This document shows positions 15,001-20,952 of a DNA stretch of 64,000 nucleotides, in pieces. Source of the DNA: Chitinophaga silvisoli (GTDB lineage Bacteria > Bacteroidota > Bacteroidia > Chitinophagales > Chitinophagaceae); the NCBI RefSeq assembly GCF_003412465.1, contig NZ_QTJV01000014.1:1-64000 (forward strand), given 5' to 3'. Each line of letters starts with the position of its first letter. The first letter of the stretch is position 1. The translations under genes and the position numbers were made by a program. The notes beneath the pieces are model-generated. The model was not told the origin of the DNA. It ran no database searches and worked only from the letters and a program-made list of their open reading frames with translations.

Positions 15001-18000
15001 TTAAAGAGTACGCCGGGTGCTGCTATTGTGAGGTTCACATCTTCGTTTGTACTATATGAATCGTCTACTGCAAGCGGTGCATCATTTACATTCACTACCC
15101 TGATAAATACAGTAGCGGTATCACAGGCCGAACTTGCATCACAGGCACGGTATACAAAGGATACCACACCATTAAAGTCTTTCACAGGTGTATACCTGAA
15201 TGAGCCATCGGCATTGAGCGCCAGTGTACCGCTGGCTGGCTGGGTCACCACAGTCGCTGTCAGCTGATCATTATCCGGATCAGTGTCATTAGTCAACACG
15301 CCGCCTGCTGCTACATTCAGTACAACATCTTCATTAGAGGTATAGTAATCAATAATCGCATCAGGTGCACGATTCACACTTCCTACTACAAAAGTCACCT
15401 GGGCAGTATCACAGGCACCTGAACCGTCGCAGGCGCGATAAGTAAAGGTCGCATTGCCGGTATAGTTTGCAGGAGGAGTGTAGGTCAGGGAACCATTACT
15501 ATTCAGTACCAGTGTACCCAAGGTTACAGGTGTTACAATAGAGGCTGACAACTGGTCGCCATCCACATCCACGTCATTTGCCAGGATACCCGGTGCCGCT
15601 AAGGTAAATGCCAGGTTCCTGGGGATGTTGATTACATCCGCAGTGGCCATCGGCTTATCATTCACCGGTGTAATGGTAATAGAAACCGTCGCTGTGTTGG
15701 ACACCGTATTGAGGTTATCCCTCACGGTATAACTAAATACATCGCTACCATTGTAGTTGGCATTCGGCGTATAGGTCACCACGCCATTTGCAGCTACAGA
15801 CACGCTACCATTTGCCGGCTGGTTCACGATGCTTACACTGCTGGCCACCACCGTACCATCCACATCCGTATCATTACTTATAACATTAATATTCACAGCC
15901 ACATCTTCAGGAGTAGTAGCATTATCATTATTGGCCACCGGCGCTGTATTCACTATAACCAGCACATCATCATTCGTGCTGGCACAGGGAGGATTTGAAA
16001 TCGTCCACCTGAAAGTATAGGTACCTGGTACCAAACCTGTAACACTTGTATTATTTGCTGCAGGGTTAACAATATTAGCCGTATTCGGACCAGATACCTG
16101 TGTCCAGGTGCCTGTTCCGTTTACAGGTGCATTGCCGGCAAGTGTCGCGCTGGTACCATTGAATGGCCCCTGATCCGGTCCCGCATTTGCCACTGTGGTG
16201 GCACCTGTTACCGTAATCTGAATCACATTGCTCAGGCTTGATGCACAGTTGTCTGAAGTCACCGTCCGGCGGAACTGGGTAGTTTGGGTCAAGATGCCCG
16301 GGGTATAATTCTGGCCATTGCTGGTACCTGGTGCTGTTGTAAAGGCACCGCCGCCCACGCTTATTTCCCACAGGTAGGTGTAGGTACCATTACCTCCCGC
16401 CGGCGTACTACCTGTCAGTGCTGCCGGCGTACTACCACTACAGATAGTCTGTGCAGCAGCGATAGTATTATTAGAAACAGCCGGATTGATGGTAACCGTC
16501 AGCACATTACTGAAGACATCGGCACAGTTGCCCGAACGGGTGATCCTGCGGAAGTAAGTAGTGGTAGAAAGTGCAGGAGCATCGTAGGTAGCTGCGGTTG
16601 CACCGGAGATATCTGTAAAAGTAGTATTGTTCGTACTACTCTGCCACTGATACGTATAGGTACCACTGCCACCTGTAGGGGCCGTAGTCTGGGTAAAGAC
16701 AGCCGGATCACCACTTACGCAGAAGGTCTGTGAAGCGCTGACAGCACCTGGTGTCAGGGTTGGATTCACCGTAATCGTCAGTACATTACTGATCGCATCC
16801 GTACATACACCTGAACGGGTGATTCTCCGGAAGTAAGTAGTGGTTGTCAGCAAAGGCGCATCGTATGTTGCCGCAGTGGCACCTGATATATCCGTGAACG
16901 TAGTATTGTTTGTACTACTCTGCCACTGATATGTATAGCTGCCACTACCACCTGTCGGTGCGGAAGTTTGCGTAAAGGCCACCGGGTCACCGGATACGCA
17001 GAAGTCCTGGCTGGCGGCTATCACTCCTGCTGTGAGTGTAGGCTGTATGGTAATTGTCACCACATTGCTGGTACTCGCATTCGAACAGGCACCTGATGTA
17101 ACCAGGCGACGATAATACGTAGTACTGGTAGCAGCAGGCGGATCGTAAGTTTGGGCAGTTGCACCAGAGATATTAGTAAAGGTGCTGTTGTCCGTACTAC
17201 TTTGCCACTGGTAACTAAATGCACCACTCCCACCTGCCGGCGCTGTACCGGATATAACTGCTGCATCGCCCGATGAACAGAAGGTGGTGGTGGCCGGCGC
17301 AGTGATGGTATTATTCGTAATAGCCGGCTGAATAGTGATGGTCACCACATTACTGTAACCCGGTGTTGTACATGCACCTGATACCACAGACCTTCTGTAA
17401 TAGGTAGTAGTTGTGATCAGGGGTGGATCATAACTGGCAGACGTAGCCCCTGATATATCCGTAAACGTAGTATTGTCGGTAGACTGCTGCCACTGGTAGG
17501 TATACGTACCACTGCCACCTGTAGGTGTCGAGCCTGTGATCACGCCCGCATCACCGGATCCACAGAAGGTAGTGGTAGCAGGAGCTGTCACCGTATTGCC
17601 TGCCAGGGCTGCCTGCACGGTAATCGTCACTGTACTGGTGCTGGAGGTACAGGTACCATTCGAAATCGTCCAGCGGAATACATAGGCACCGGTGGTTAAA
17701 CTACTTACCGTTGTAGTCGGGGAACTGGGATTCGTAATCAGCGCTGTATTAGGTCCACTTACCTGGGTCCAGGTGCCTGTACCCACTGTAGGGGTATTAC
17801 CTGCCAGTGTGGTAGAGGTGGCAGCACAAAGCGTTTGCGCAGGCCCTGCGTTCGAGGTAGTAGGTGTCTGTGAAATCGTAGTCGCATCCGTCTTAATATT
17901 ATTACATCCTACGCCTGAGGGTGCCGCATCGCACTCTACCTGTGGATCTGTCGGGGGCGCAGCATCCGGGTTCGTGGCATCCGGATCCGTTACATCCGCA

Positions 18001-19868
18001 GGGCGCATAATAGACGAGGTAACATTCAGACTACCACCAGTTGGATAAGATGCGATGGTACCTGTCACGGTAAAGGTCACCACTGCTGCATTGGGCATAG
18101 CCAGGGTAGCATTGTATTGCTGGCCGGATACTGCCCCTCCTGTAATGACAGAAGCACCTGAAGTAAGTGCAGGTGTCACGGTGACATTCGTTAATTCAGC
18201 GGGGAAGCTAAATCTATAACTGGCACCCGTTACCGCATTGGGCCCATTATTGCGCACCGCAGTGGTATAAGTGATCGTCTGGCCTACACAGGGTGCAGTA
18301 CTTGATTTGGTGATACCCGTCGTTTCCAGGTCTGCCTCCCGGAACGTAATGGCGAGAAGTGTAGGCACGGGGGTACTTTGCAGGTATGCCCAGGTATCAA
18401 TCCCGTTTTCATTACCGAAGTCAGTACCACTATAGGCCGTAGATCCAAATTTATGACCATTCGTTGCACTCGAAATCCCATCAGACGTTGTCTTGATGGG
18501 ATTCGAAGGCGTACCGTTCACTGTTATCTGGGAATCGTCCCAGTAGACTATATTATTGGGAGAACCAGATCCGTTGACGCGCGTGATGATAATACCATTT
18601 GGGTTGTTCTCCACGTCTATAAAAGGGAAATGGACTTCCCCTGCCAGGAGCGTGACCCGCATGGGATAGGTAGAAGTACCCGCCGGGATCTTTACTCCTT
18701 TTCCATTCGCTCCATCCCAGTACACATCATTCGTTCCCACTACAGCAGAGCCGGTTAATCTTCTGTCTACCGAATCAGTATACACGCCGTTATTGTTACA
18801 GTCTATATCCAGGTTAAAATTACTTGCATAGGTACCGGTAAATGTGATATAACCACCAGCGGGATAATCACCCGCCACACCTGCTGTACCTTCTACCCCT
18901 CTGAATGAGAGTACACTCGCAGTAATGACAGGTGGTGTAGTGAGCAACCAGGTGGAACCGCTAACGGACGATGCACTGGAAGGTAAATCAGCCGAAGGCG
19001 TATTGAAAAAGATTTTGTGGGTAATATCAGTGGGTGAATCAGCCGTTCTGGGATCATGCATATTAAGCGCTGTCAGGTCGTCTACACTTTTGTAGGTAGG
19101 ATCGCCGGCGCTGGTACGAAAACCTTTATTATTCGCAATAAAAGAAAAACCAAAGCCAGCCTGACCATTATTATTTACTGTATAAACATATCCATCATTC
19201 GTCAGTACATAAAATATTGCATTGAAGGTAGCATTGGCAGCACCCAGGTTTGCCGTAAAGATATTCGTATACATACGGCCGGGTATAAACGCTGTATTTG
19301 CTGAGTTTCTCACACTCACATCAAATGCAGCTATATAAGAGGTAGTCGTAGGTTGTGTCCACGCAGCCGTACTTGAAATAGCCGTTGGGTTGTTAATATT
19401 TGTAGCATTCGGTGGTACGAAGTCGATCTCCCAGATGCCCGCCTGGCCTGCTCCTACGGTCACGATATAGGGTGTATATCCGCCATCCGCGCCATTATTG
19501 AGAGTTGGCCCTGCTACTTCCTGCGAACGGCTGGCAATCTTACCCACCGTCGTACTTGTGCCAGACGTATATGTTACGCCGTTAGGAGCCCGCAGGTTGA
19601 TCCTGCCATTGCCGATACCCTGTGCACTCGAACCCACGAAGATCCTCTCCCCTACATTCACAAACACCTTCATGGTACCCGTGGTAGGAAATAAGTTTGT
19701 AGAAGAAACTGCTGAGGCAGAGTTCAGGTAAGCACGGTTACCACCGCTCTGATTCAATTCCTTACTACCTTCCGCAGTTGCTATCAGGGAATAGACAAGC
19801 AATGCTGGTGTGAGCAGACAACAAGTGATCAGCTTCTTCAGGAAGCTGGAAGCGTAAAATTCCTTCAT
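1..19868 (-). CDS. giant secreted repeat adhesin, cadherin-like tandem-95 domains (partial, 3' end outside window)
   Basis: One uninterrupted minus-strand frame begins with ATG at 19868 and runs off the left edge, at least 6,622 codons. I translated most of it and spot-checked the rest without finding a stop. Residues 1-33 form a signal peptide (KK, then a hydrophobic stretch ending near ATAEG). Residues ~34-500 are unique; ~520-610 resemble DUF11 (VGQTITYTTAVRNNGP). Residues ~655-1210 hold PKD/Ig-like repeats with a GGSGxYTYQWQ motif. From ~1305 a chain of ~95-residue domains follows, each with FTYTPNANFNG, VYQVCDNGTPSLCD, VNDAPVA and NDTDVEGN motifs; the last is a likely Ca2+-binding DxD loop. 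Such proteins in Bacteroidetes are usually surface adhesins. A T9SS C-terminal signal is expected but lies outside the window. The upstream neighbour is a divergent two-component system. Confidence 0.93.
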   Translation of the reverse strand, partial: MKEFYASSFLKKLITCCLLTPALLVYSLIATAEGSKELNQSGGNRAYLNSASAVSSTNLFPTTGTMKVFVNVGERIFVGSSAQGIGNGRINLRAPNGVTYTSGTSTTVGKIASRSQEVAGPTLNNGADGGYTPYIVTVGAGQAGIWEIDFVPPNATNINNPTAISSTAAWTQPTTTSYIAAFDVSVRNSANTAFIPGRMYTNIFTANLGAANATFNAIFYVLTNDGYVYTVNNNGQAGFGFSFIANNKGFRTSAGDPTYKSVDDLTALNMHDPRTADSPTDITHKIFFNTPSADLPSSASSVSGSTWLLTTPPVITASVLSFRGVEGTAGVAGDYPAGGYITFTGTYASNFNLDIDCNNNGVYTDSVDRRLTGSAVVGTNDVYWDGANGKGVKIPAGTSTYPMRVTLLAGEVHFPFIDVENNPNGIIITRVNGSGSPNNIVYWDDSQITVNGTPSNPIKTTSDGISSATNGHKFGSTAYSGTDFGNENGIDTWAYLQSTPVPTLLAITFREADLETTGITKSSTAPCVGQTITYTTAVRNNGPNAVTGASYRFSFPAELTNVTVTPALTSGASVITGGAVSGQQYNATLAMPNAAVVTFTVTGTIASYPTGGSLNVTSSIMRPADVTDPDATNPDAAPPTDPQVECDAAPSGVGCNNIKTDATTISQTPTTSNAGPAQTLCAATSTTLAGNTPTVGTGTWTQVSGPNTALITNPSSPTTTVSSLTTGAYVFRWTISNGTCTSSTSTVTITVQAALAGNTVTAPATTTFCGSGDAGVITGSTPTGGSGTYTYQWQQSTDNTTFTDISGATSASYDPPLITTTTYYRRSVVSGACTTPGYSNVVTITIQPAITNNTITAPATTTFCSSGDAAVISGTAPAGGSGAFSYQWQSSTDNSTFTNISGATAQTYDPPAATSTTYYRRLVTSGACSNASTSNVVTITIQPTLTAGVIAASQDFCVSGDPVAFTQTSAPTGGSGSYTYQWQSSTNNTTFTDISGATAATYDAPLLTTTTYFRRITRSGVCTDAISNVLTITVNPTLTPGAVSASQTFCVSGDPAVFTQTTAPTGGSGTYTYQWQSSTNNTTFTDISGATAATYDAPALSTTTYFRRITRSGNCADVFSNVLTVTINPAVSNNTIAAAQTICSGSTPAALTGSTPAGGNGTYTYLWEISVGGGAFTTAPGTSNGQNYTPGILTQTTQFRRTVTSDNCASSLSNVIQITVTGATTVANAGPDQGPFNGTSATLAGNAPVNGTGTWTQVSGPNTANIVNPAANNTSVTGLVPGTYTFRWTISNPPCASTNDDVLVIVNTAPVANNDNATTPEDVAVNINVISNDTDVDGTVVASSVSIVNQPANGSVSVAANGVVTYTPNANYNGSDVFSYTVRDNLNTVSNTATVSITITPVNDKPMATADVINIPRNLAFTLAAPGILANDVDVDGDQLSASIVTPVTLGTLVLNSNGSLTYTPPANYTGNATFTYRACDGSGACDTAQVTFVVGSVNRAPDAIIDYYTSNEDVVLNVAAGGVLTNDTDPDNDQLTATVVTQPASGTLALNADGSFRYTPVKDFNGVVSFVYRACDASSACDTATVFIRVVNVNDAPLAVDDSYSTNEDVNLTIAAPGVLFNDTDVDGDVLTTTVISTTTHGTLTLNANGSFSYIPAPDYNGIDKFSYRVCDNGTPSLCDTGEVTITIRPVNDTPAVVNDSYTLNEDNTLNIAGPGVMNNDTDVDGDALTTSLVSNVSNGTLVLRNDGGFTYTPNANYNGTDAFTYRACDPSGACATGTVTLNITPVNDAPVAGDVTFTATEDVTLSINPPGLLAASADVEGGTLTATLLTQPAHGTITVNPNGGFTYTPAANYNGSDQFTFTVCDNGTPVACDTATATISVTAVNDVPVAGDDTYTTAEDTQLNITVPGVLGNDTDVDGDNLTVSLLAGPIHGTATLNANGSFSYTPAFNYNGTDTYTYIVSDGKGGSDTGLVTITITPVNDAPISGAVSYNATEDVPLTVAAPGVLINDTDPDGDPLSATLIANAAHGTVAMNANGSFTYTPNPNFNGVDSFSYRVCDPSGACDTGVVYLNVAAANDAPVAGDDAYTTAEDTQLTVAAAGVLGNDTDVDGDGLSASVVKQPLHGTLTLNSNGGFSYTPGLNYNGVDSFTYRVCDGSGVCDTGVVNITITAVDDAPDAVDDVYTIAEDNTLSVPATGVLFNDTDPENDALTASLVTGPASGTLSLNANGSFSYTPAPDYNGTISFSYSACDPSGLCDTATVTITVTPVNDPPVAGGDSYQLSEDQPLTVTAPGVLTNDTDPDGDQLQVTGIARQPVHGTVTFNANGQFTYTPAPNYNGVDSFIYIVCDNNTPAACANGTVTLAITAENDAPDAGDDAYSTSEDVPLTIAAPGLLFNDTDVDGDPITITGVVAQPANGTVTVNANGGFTYTPAANYNGLDTFTYRVCDNNGACDTATARITVTPVNDSPIPAVDNYSTNEDVTLNIAAPGVLANDTDPDGDSLTVRVVQNPANGTLTLLPDGAFSYVPNANYNGNDYFIYNVCDGACVPDTAFITVVSVNDAPLAKDDILNTGEDITISGDASSNDVDVDGDPLTYSIVYQDTNQGTIILNPNGTFTYDPVANYNGVDSVIYKVCDPSGACDTAYIIVNIGEVNDPPVANPDTYTTPEDSLLTVPMPGLLANDTDPDNTWDQLNTSVVTPPANGSLTLMANGSFTYRPNPDYNGTDQFTYSTCDANGACDTSTATITVTPVNDPPNAVNDVLTIDEDSVGTGNVLTNDTDPENDALTASLLVVPASGTVVLNADGTYTYTPTANFNGTDGFTYRVCDNSGACDTGIVTITVNPVNDPPVTEPDNYNLLEDNTLTVVDGSSVLANDQDADGEGLVASVVTAPAHGTLRLNGDGTFTYTPAANYNGTDQFTYQACDLSGACTPGTVTLNIAPVNDAPVAVNDYFSRAEDTTITFPPSVILVNDYDVDGDTLTGQPFGNLQHGSYVANPNGTYTYTPAPDYNGLDSIQYQVCDGHGACDTGLIILNIEPRNDAPVANPDAYEVAEDNVLDVPVTAGVLVNDTDVDGDVLVAALVTPANGRLTLSSNGAFTYRPNQDFNGLDSFIYRACDVGGACDTSIVRIRVTPVNDAPVAVNDYFSRAEDTTITFPPSVILVNDYDVDGDALTGHPIGNLQHGSYVSNPDGTYTYTPAPNYNGLDSIQYQVCDNGTPVLCDTGLIILNIQPRNDAPVAGGDTYAMLEDGTLTVSAPGVLGNDNDVDDVTLSANMVTGPLHGTFTLNRNGSFTYTPVTNFNGVDTVVYSACDLEGACDTALILINVQPVADPPVAGNDVYTATEDVPLTIAAPGVLGNDSDPDAYPLVVSLVSGPANGMVVLNADGSFTYTPNADYNGTDVFTYNVCDTSLGVTQCNVGTVTINVTPVNDAPVGVWDSYVLSEDTALTVNAPGVLRNDLNVDGDPITAALVTGTVNGNLTVNVDGSLTYTPNPNYNGLDSAVYQVCDFLGLCDTAKVLFTVNSVNDRPVAVDDIFVRAEDTVITFGASVALINDYDVDGDSLTGRPITAPTKGSYTVNPDGTFTYRPNQDFNGTDSVYYEACDNHGACDTGLIRLIIEPRNDAPVAVNDSYTTPEDIVLSVPAPGVAVNDYDVDGDELNVSLLSGTVHGTVVINSDQSFAYTPVPNFNGVDSFTYRICDPSGLCATGVAVITVTSVNDVPVAQDNSYALPEDSSVVGNVLDNDSDADGDALTATLISGVSNGNLVFNGDGTFTYTPNANFNGMDAASYSVCDPSGACDTALISFIVTAVNDAPVAVGDTVSVVEDVVATGNVLANDTDVEGDALTASLVTAPVNGSVVLNADGTFTYTPNADYNGLDSLVYQVCDNGVPSLCDSGVVRFMVTAVNDAPVAVGDTVIVVEDVVATGNVLANDIDVEGDALTALLVIAPVNGSVVLNADGSFTYTPNANFNGADSLVYQVCDNGSPSLCDSGAVRFNVTAVNDAPEAVDDTVSVVEDVVATGNVLANDIDVEGDGLTASLVTAPVNGSVVLNADGSFTYTPNANFNGADSLVYQVCDNGSPSLCDSGVVRFNVTAVNDAPVAVDDDVTVTEDVAATGNVLTNDTDVEGNALTASLVTAPVNGTVVLNADGSFTYTPNANFNGSDSLVYQVCDNGTPSLCDSGVVRFTVTAVNDAPVAVNDTVSVVEDVPATGNVLTNDTDVEGNALTASLVTAPVNGTVVLNADGSFTYTPNSNYNGLDSLVYQVCDNGTPSLCDSGVVRFTVTAVNDAPVAVDDDVTVTEDVPTTGNVLTNDTDVEGNTLTASLVTAPVNGTVVLNADGSFTYTPNANFNGSDSLVYQVCDNGTPSLCDSGVVRFTVTAVNDAPVAVDDDVTVTEDVPATGNVLTNDTDVEGNTLTASLVTAPVNGTIVLNADGSFTYTPNANVNGLDSLVYQVCDNGSPSLCDSGVVRFTVTAVNDAPEAVDDTVSVMEDVPATGNVLTNDTDVEGNTLTASLVTAPVNGTVTLNADGSFTYTPNANFNGSDSLVYQVCDNGSPSLCDSGVVRFNVTAVNDAPVAVDDDVTVTEDVPATGNVLTNDTDVEGNTLTASLVTAPVNGTVVLNADGSFTYTPNANFNGSDSLVYQVCDNGTPSLCDSGVVRFTVTAVNDAPVAVDDTVSVVEDVPATGNVLTNDTDVEGNTLTASLVTAPVNGTVVLNADGSFTYTPNANFNGSDSLVYQVCDNGTPSLCDSGVVRFTVTAVNDAPVAVDDDVTVTEDVPATGNVLTNDTDVEGNTLTASLVTAPVNGTVILNADGSFTYTPNANFNGADSLVYQVCDNGSPSLCDSGVVRFTVTAVNDAPVAVNDTVSVVEDVPATGNVLTNDTDVEGNALTASLVTAPVNGTVVLNADGSFTYTPNSNYNGLDSLVYQVCDNGTPSLCDSGVVRFTVTAVNDAPVAVDDDVTVTEDVPTTGNVLTNDTDVEGNTLTASLVTAPVNGTVVLNADGSFTYTPNANFNGSDSLVYQVCDNGTPSLCDSGVVRFTVTAVNDAPEAVDDTVSVVEDVPATGNVLTNDTDVEGNTLTASLVTAPVNGSVVLNADGSFTYTPNANFNGSDSLVYQVCDNGTPSLCDSGVVRFTVTAVNDAPVAVDDTVSVVEDVAATGNVLTNDTDVEGNTLTASLVTAPINGSVVLNADGSFTYTPNANFNGADSLVYQVCDNGTPSLCDTAVVRFTVTSVNDAPVAVDDTVNVVEDVPATGNVLTNDTDVEGNTLTASLVTAPVNGTVTLNADGSFTYTPNLDYNGLDSLVYQVCDNGSPSLCDSGVVRFNVTAVNDAPVVVDDTVSVVEDVVVTGNVLTNDTDVEGNTLTASLVTAPVNGTVVLNADGSFTYTPNANFNGADSLVYQICDNGTPSLCDSGVVRFTVTAVNDAPVAVDDTVSVVEDVPATGNVLTNDTDVEGNTLTASLVTAPVNGTATLNADGSFTYTPNANFNGSDSLVYQVCDNGTPSLCDSGVVRFTITAVNDAPVAVDDTVSVVEDVPATGNVLTNDTDVEGNTLTASLVTAPVNGTATLNADGSFTYTPNANFNGTDSLVYQVCDNGSPSLCDSGVVRFTVTAVNDAPVAVDDTVSVVEDVAATGNVLTNDTDVEGNTLTASLVTAPINGSVVLNTDGSFTYTPNANFNGSDSLVYQVCDNGTPILCDSGVVRFTVTAVNDAPVAVDDTVSVVEDVPATGNVLTNDTDVEGNTLTASLVTAPVNGTVVLNADGSFTYTPNANFNGSDSLVYQVCDNGTPSLCDSGVVRFTVTAVNDAPVAVDDTVSVVEDVPATGNVLTNDTDVEGNALTASLVTAPVNGTVILNADGSFTYTPNANFNGADSLVYQVCDNGTPSLCDSGVVRFTVTAVNDAPEAVDDTVNVVEDVPATGNVLTNDTDVEGNTLTASLVTAPENGTVVLNADGSFTYTPNANFNGSDSLVYQVCDNGTPSLCDSGVVRFTVTAVNDAPLAVDDTVSVVEDVPATGNVLTNDADVEGNALTASLVTAPVNGTVILNADGSFTYTPNANFNGADSLVYQVCDNGTPSLCDSGVVRFMVTAVNDAPEAVDDTVSVVEDVPATGNVLTNDTDVEGNTLTASLVTAPVNGTVVLNADGSFTYTPNANFNGADSLVYQVCDNGTPSLCDSGVVRFTVTAVNDAPVAMDDDVTVTEDVAATGNVLTNDTDVEGNTLTASLVTAPVNGTVVLNADGSFTYTPNANFNGSDSLVYQICDNGTPSLCDIGVVRFTVTAVNDAPVAVDDDVTVTEDVPATGNVLTNDTDVEGNTLTTSLVTAPVNGTVTLNADGSFTYTPNANFNGADSLVYQVCDNGTPSLCDSGVVRFNVTAVNDAPIAVDDDVTVTEDVPATGNVLTNDTDIEGNTLTASLVIAPINGTVVLNADGSFTYTPNSNYNGLDSLVYQVCDNGTPSLCDSGVVRFTVTSVNDAPVAVDDNVTVTEDVAATGNVLGNDSDPEGNALTASLVTAPVNGTVVLNADGSFTYTPNANFNGSDSLVYQVCDNGVPSLCDSGVVRFTITAVNDAPVAVDDDVTVTEDVPATGNVLTNDTDVEGNTLTASLVTAPVNGTVVLNADGSFTYT
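4819..5342 (-). repeat. first copy of a ~524-bp perfect duplication (second at 6814-7337)
   Basis: Line-by-line comparison shows no difference between 4819-5342 and 6814-7337. The offset is 1,995 bp, exactly seven 285-bp units. The block carries unusual markers, including a GTTGTTGGTACATCC variant and the YNGLD linker. Identity breaks at 4818/6813 and 5343/7338. Confidence 0.85.
6814..7337 (-). repeat. second copy of the ~524-bp perfect duplication
   Basis: Identical to 4819-5342 as far as manual comparison shows. It lies seven repeat units further upstream in the giant gene, which suggests recent segmental duplication or gene conversion inside the array. Confidence 0.85.
8531..15950 (-). 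repeat. array of ~26 diverged cadherin-like repeats of ~285 bp
   Basis: The 95-residue domain pattern continues upstream in the giant gene, but the copies are diverged at DNA level and recognisable mainly from protein motifs (NDAPVAxDDxY, EDxxLxIxxPGVLxNDxDxDGDxL, GTLxLNxxGSFxYTPxxxYNG, YRxCDxxGACDT). The Cys pair is retained in most domains, with C-x5-C or C-x7-C spacing. Most domains here carry an extra PGVL segment that the near-identical array lacks. This looks like the older part of the repeat chain. Confidence 0.9.
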
Positions 19869-20274
19869 GCAATAGAAGTAGATATAGAATAATCGATGTT
19901 CCGTAAGGGCAATAAATAGCCTATTCCCGCTCGCAGGTACGAACGACGCAGTTTTTCGAAGGGGAATAAATATTGCTTTATGCCAACTTTAAACGATGGG
20001 TAGGTTATGATAGGAATGTTAAACTTAGGATACGTGTTACATAGCTCGCAAAAGATTAATTTTTTCGGTTTTGGTTATTCTGTTTTATGAGGAAATGTTA
20101 CAACCATCATTTCATCAAGATAGTATGAATATTACATCTGTGGATAACAAAAGGTTCAAAAAAAATAATTATTAACATCCGGCACCAGCGGGCACTACCA
20201 TGCATAAACGCACGTCTCTACAGAATTTCTACAGTTTTCCACATTACATTCGCAGGTAGCCGAAATACCATTGT
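19869..20274. other. divergent intergenic region between giant adhesin and two-component system
   Basis: About 406 bp, AT-rich, with no credible ORF. It must hold the promoters of both divergent transcription units. No perfect TAnnTTTG box was found on either strand. A near match TAagTTTa lies on the minus strand near 20030, and TAccaTTG directly precedes the ATG of the response regulator on the plus strand. Both are weak. Confidence 0.5.
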
Positions 20275-20952
20275 ATGAAAGTATTGATTATTGAGGATGA
20301 GAAAAATCTTTCAGATAGCATCTGCCAATACCTGGCTGATGAGAACTTCCTATGTGAGGTAGCAGATACATTCGATACCGCTATGGAAAAAATATCCCTG
20401 TATGATTATATGTGCATCATCCTGGACATAAACCTGCCCGGTGGTAGCGGACTCGAGTTATTAAAGGAGTTAAAAAGAAATAATAAGAATGACGGGGTCT
20501 TAATCATCTCTGCCCGGAATTCCCTGGACGATAAAGTATATGGTCTTAAGGCGGGCGCAGACGACTATCTCTCCAAGCCTTTTTACCTGCCGGAATTATC
20601 TGCCCGTGTAGCGGCGATCATCAGGCGCAAGTCTTTCAACGGGAACAATGTGATCATTTTCGAAGAATTACAGCTCAACCTGGGCGATAAGACAGCGATT
20701 GTCAATGACCGCGTCATCGATCTTACAAGAAAAGAATACGATCTCCTGCTATATTTCATCAGCAACAAGAATAAGGTAATCAGCAAGAGTGCCATTGCAG
20801 AACATATCTGTGGAGATGAAATGGACCTTTCAGGCAGTTATGATTTCCTGTATAGTCACATCAAGAACCTGCGCAAAAAACTAGTACAGTCAGGCTGTCC
20901 CGATTACATTAAGTCCGTATATGGTATGGGCTACAAATTATCCCTGTCATGA
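20275..20952 (+). CDS. OmpR/PhoB-family response regulator
   Basis: 225 residues, a normal length for the family. The receiver domain (~1-120) has the acidic pair E7/D8, phosphoacceptor D51 (IILDINLPGG), S79 and K101 (YLSKPF). The C-terminal winged helix (~130-223) has LTRKEYDLLLYF and ends VYGMGYKL, typical of OmpR/PhoB DNA-binding domains. Its stop overlaps the start of the downstream histidine kinase by four bases (ATGA), so the pair is translationally coupled. It is transcribed away from the giant adhesin gene and shares its upstream region, so it may control that gene; this is an inference from position only. Confidence 0.93.
   Translation: MKVLIIEDEKNLSDSICQYLADENFLCEVADTFDTAMEKISLYDYMCIILDINLPGGSGLELLKELKRNNKNDGVLIISARNSLDDKVYGLKAGADDYLSKPFYLPELSARVAAIIRRKSFNGNNVIIFEELQLNLGDKTAIVNDRVIDLTRKEYDLLLYFISNKNKVISKSAIAEHICGDEMDLSGSYDFLYSHIKNLRKKLVQSGCPDYIKSVYGMGYKLSLS

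Noticed and set aside
8868..19731. Plus- and minus-strand ORFs of 60-225 codons in the left region (for example 12624-13175, 14067-14552, 16284-16733)
   Set aside because: They lie in other frames of the giant gene and have unnatural compositions (rich in Cys, His, Arg, Ile or Pro).
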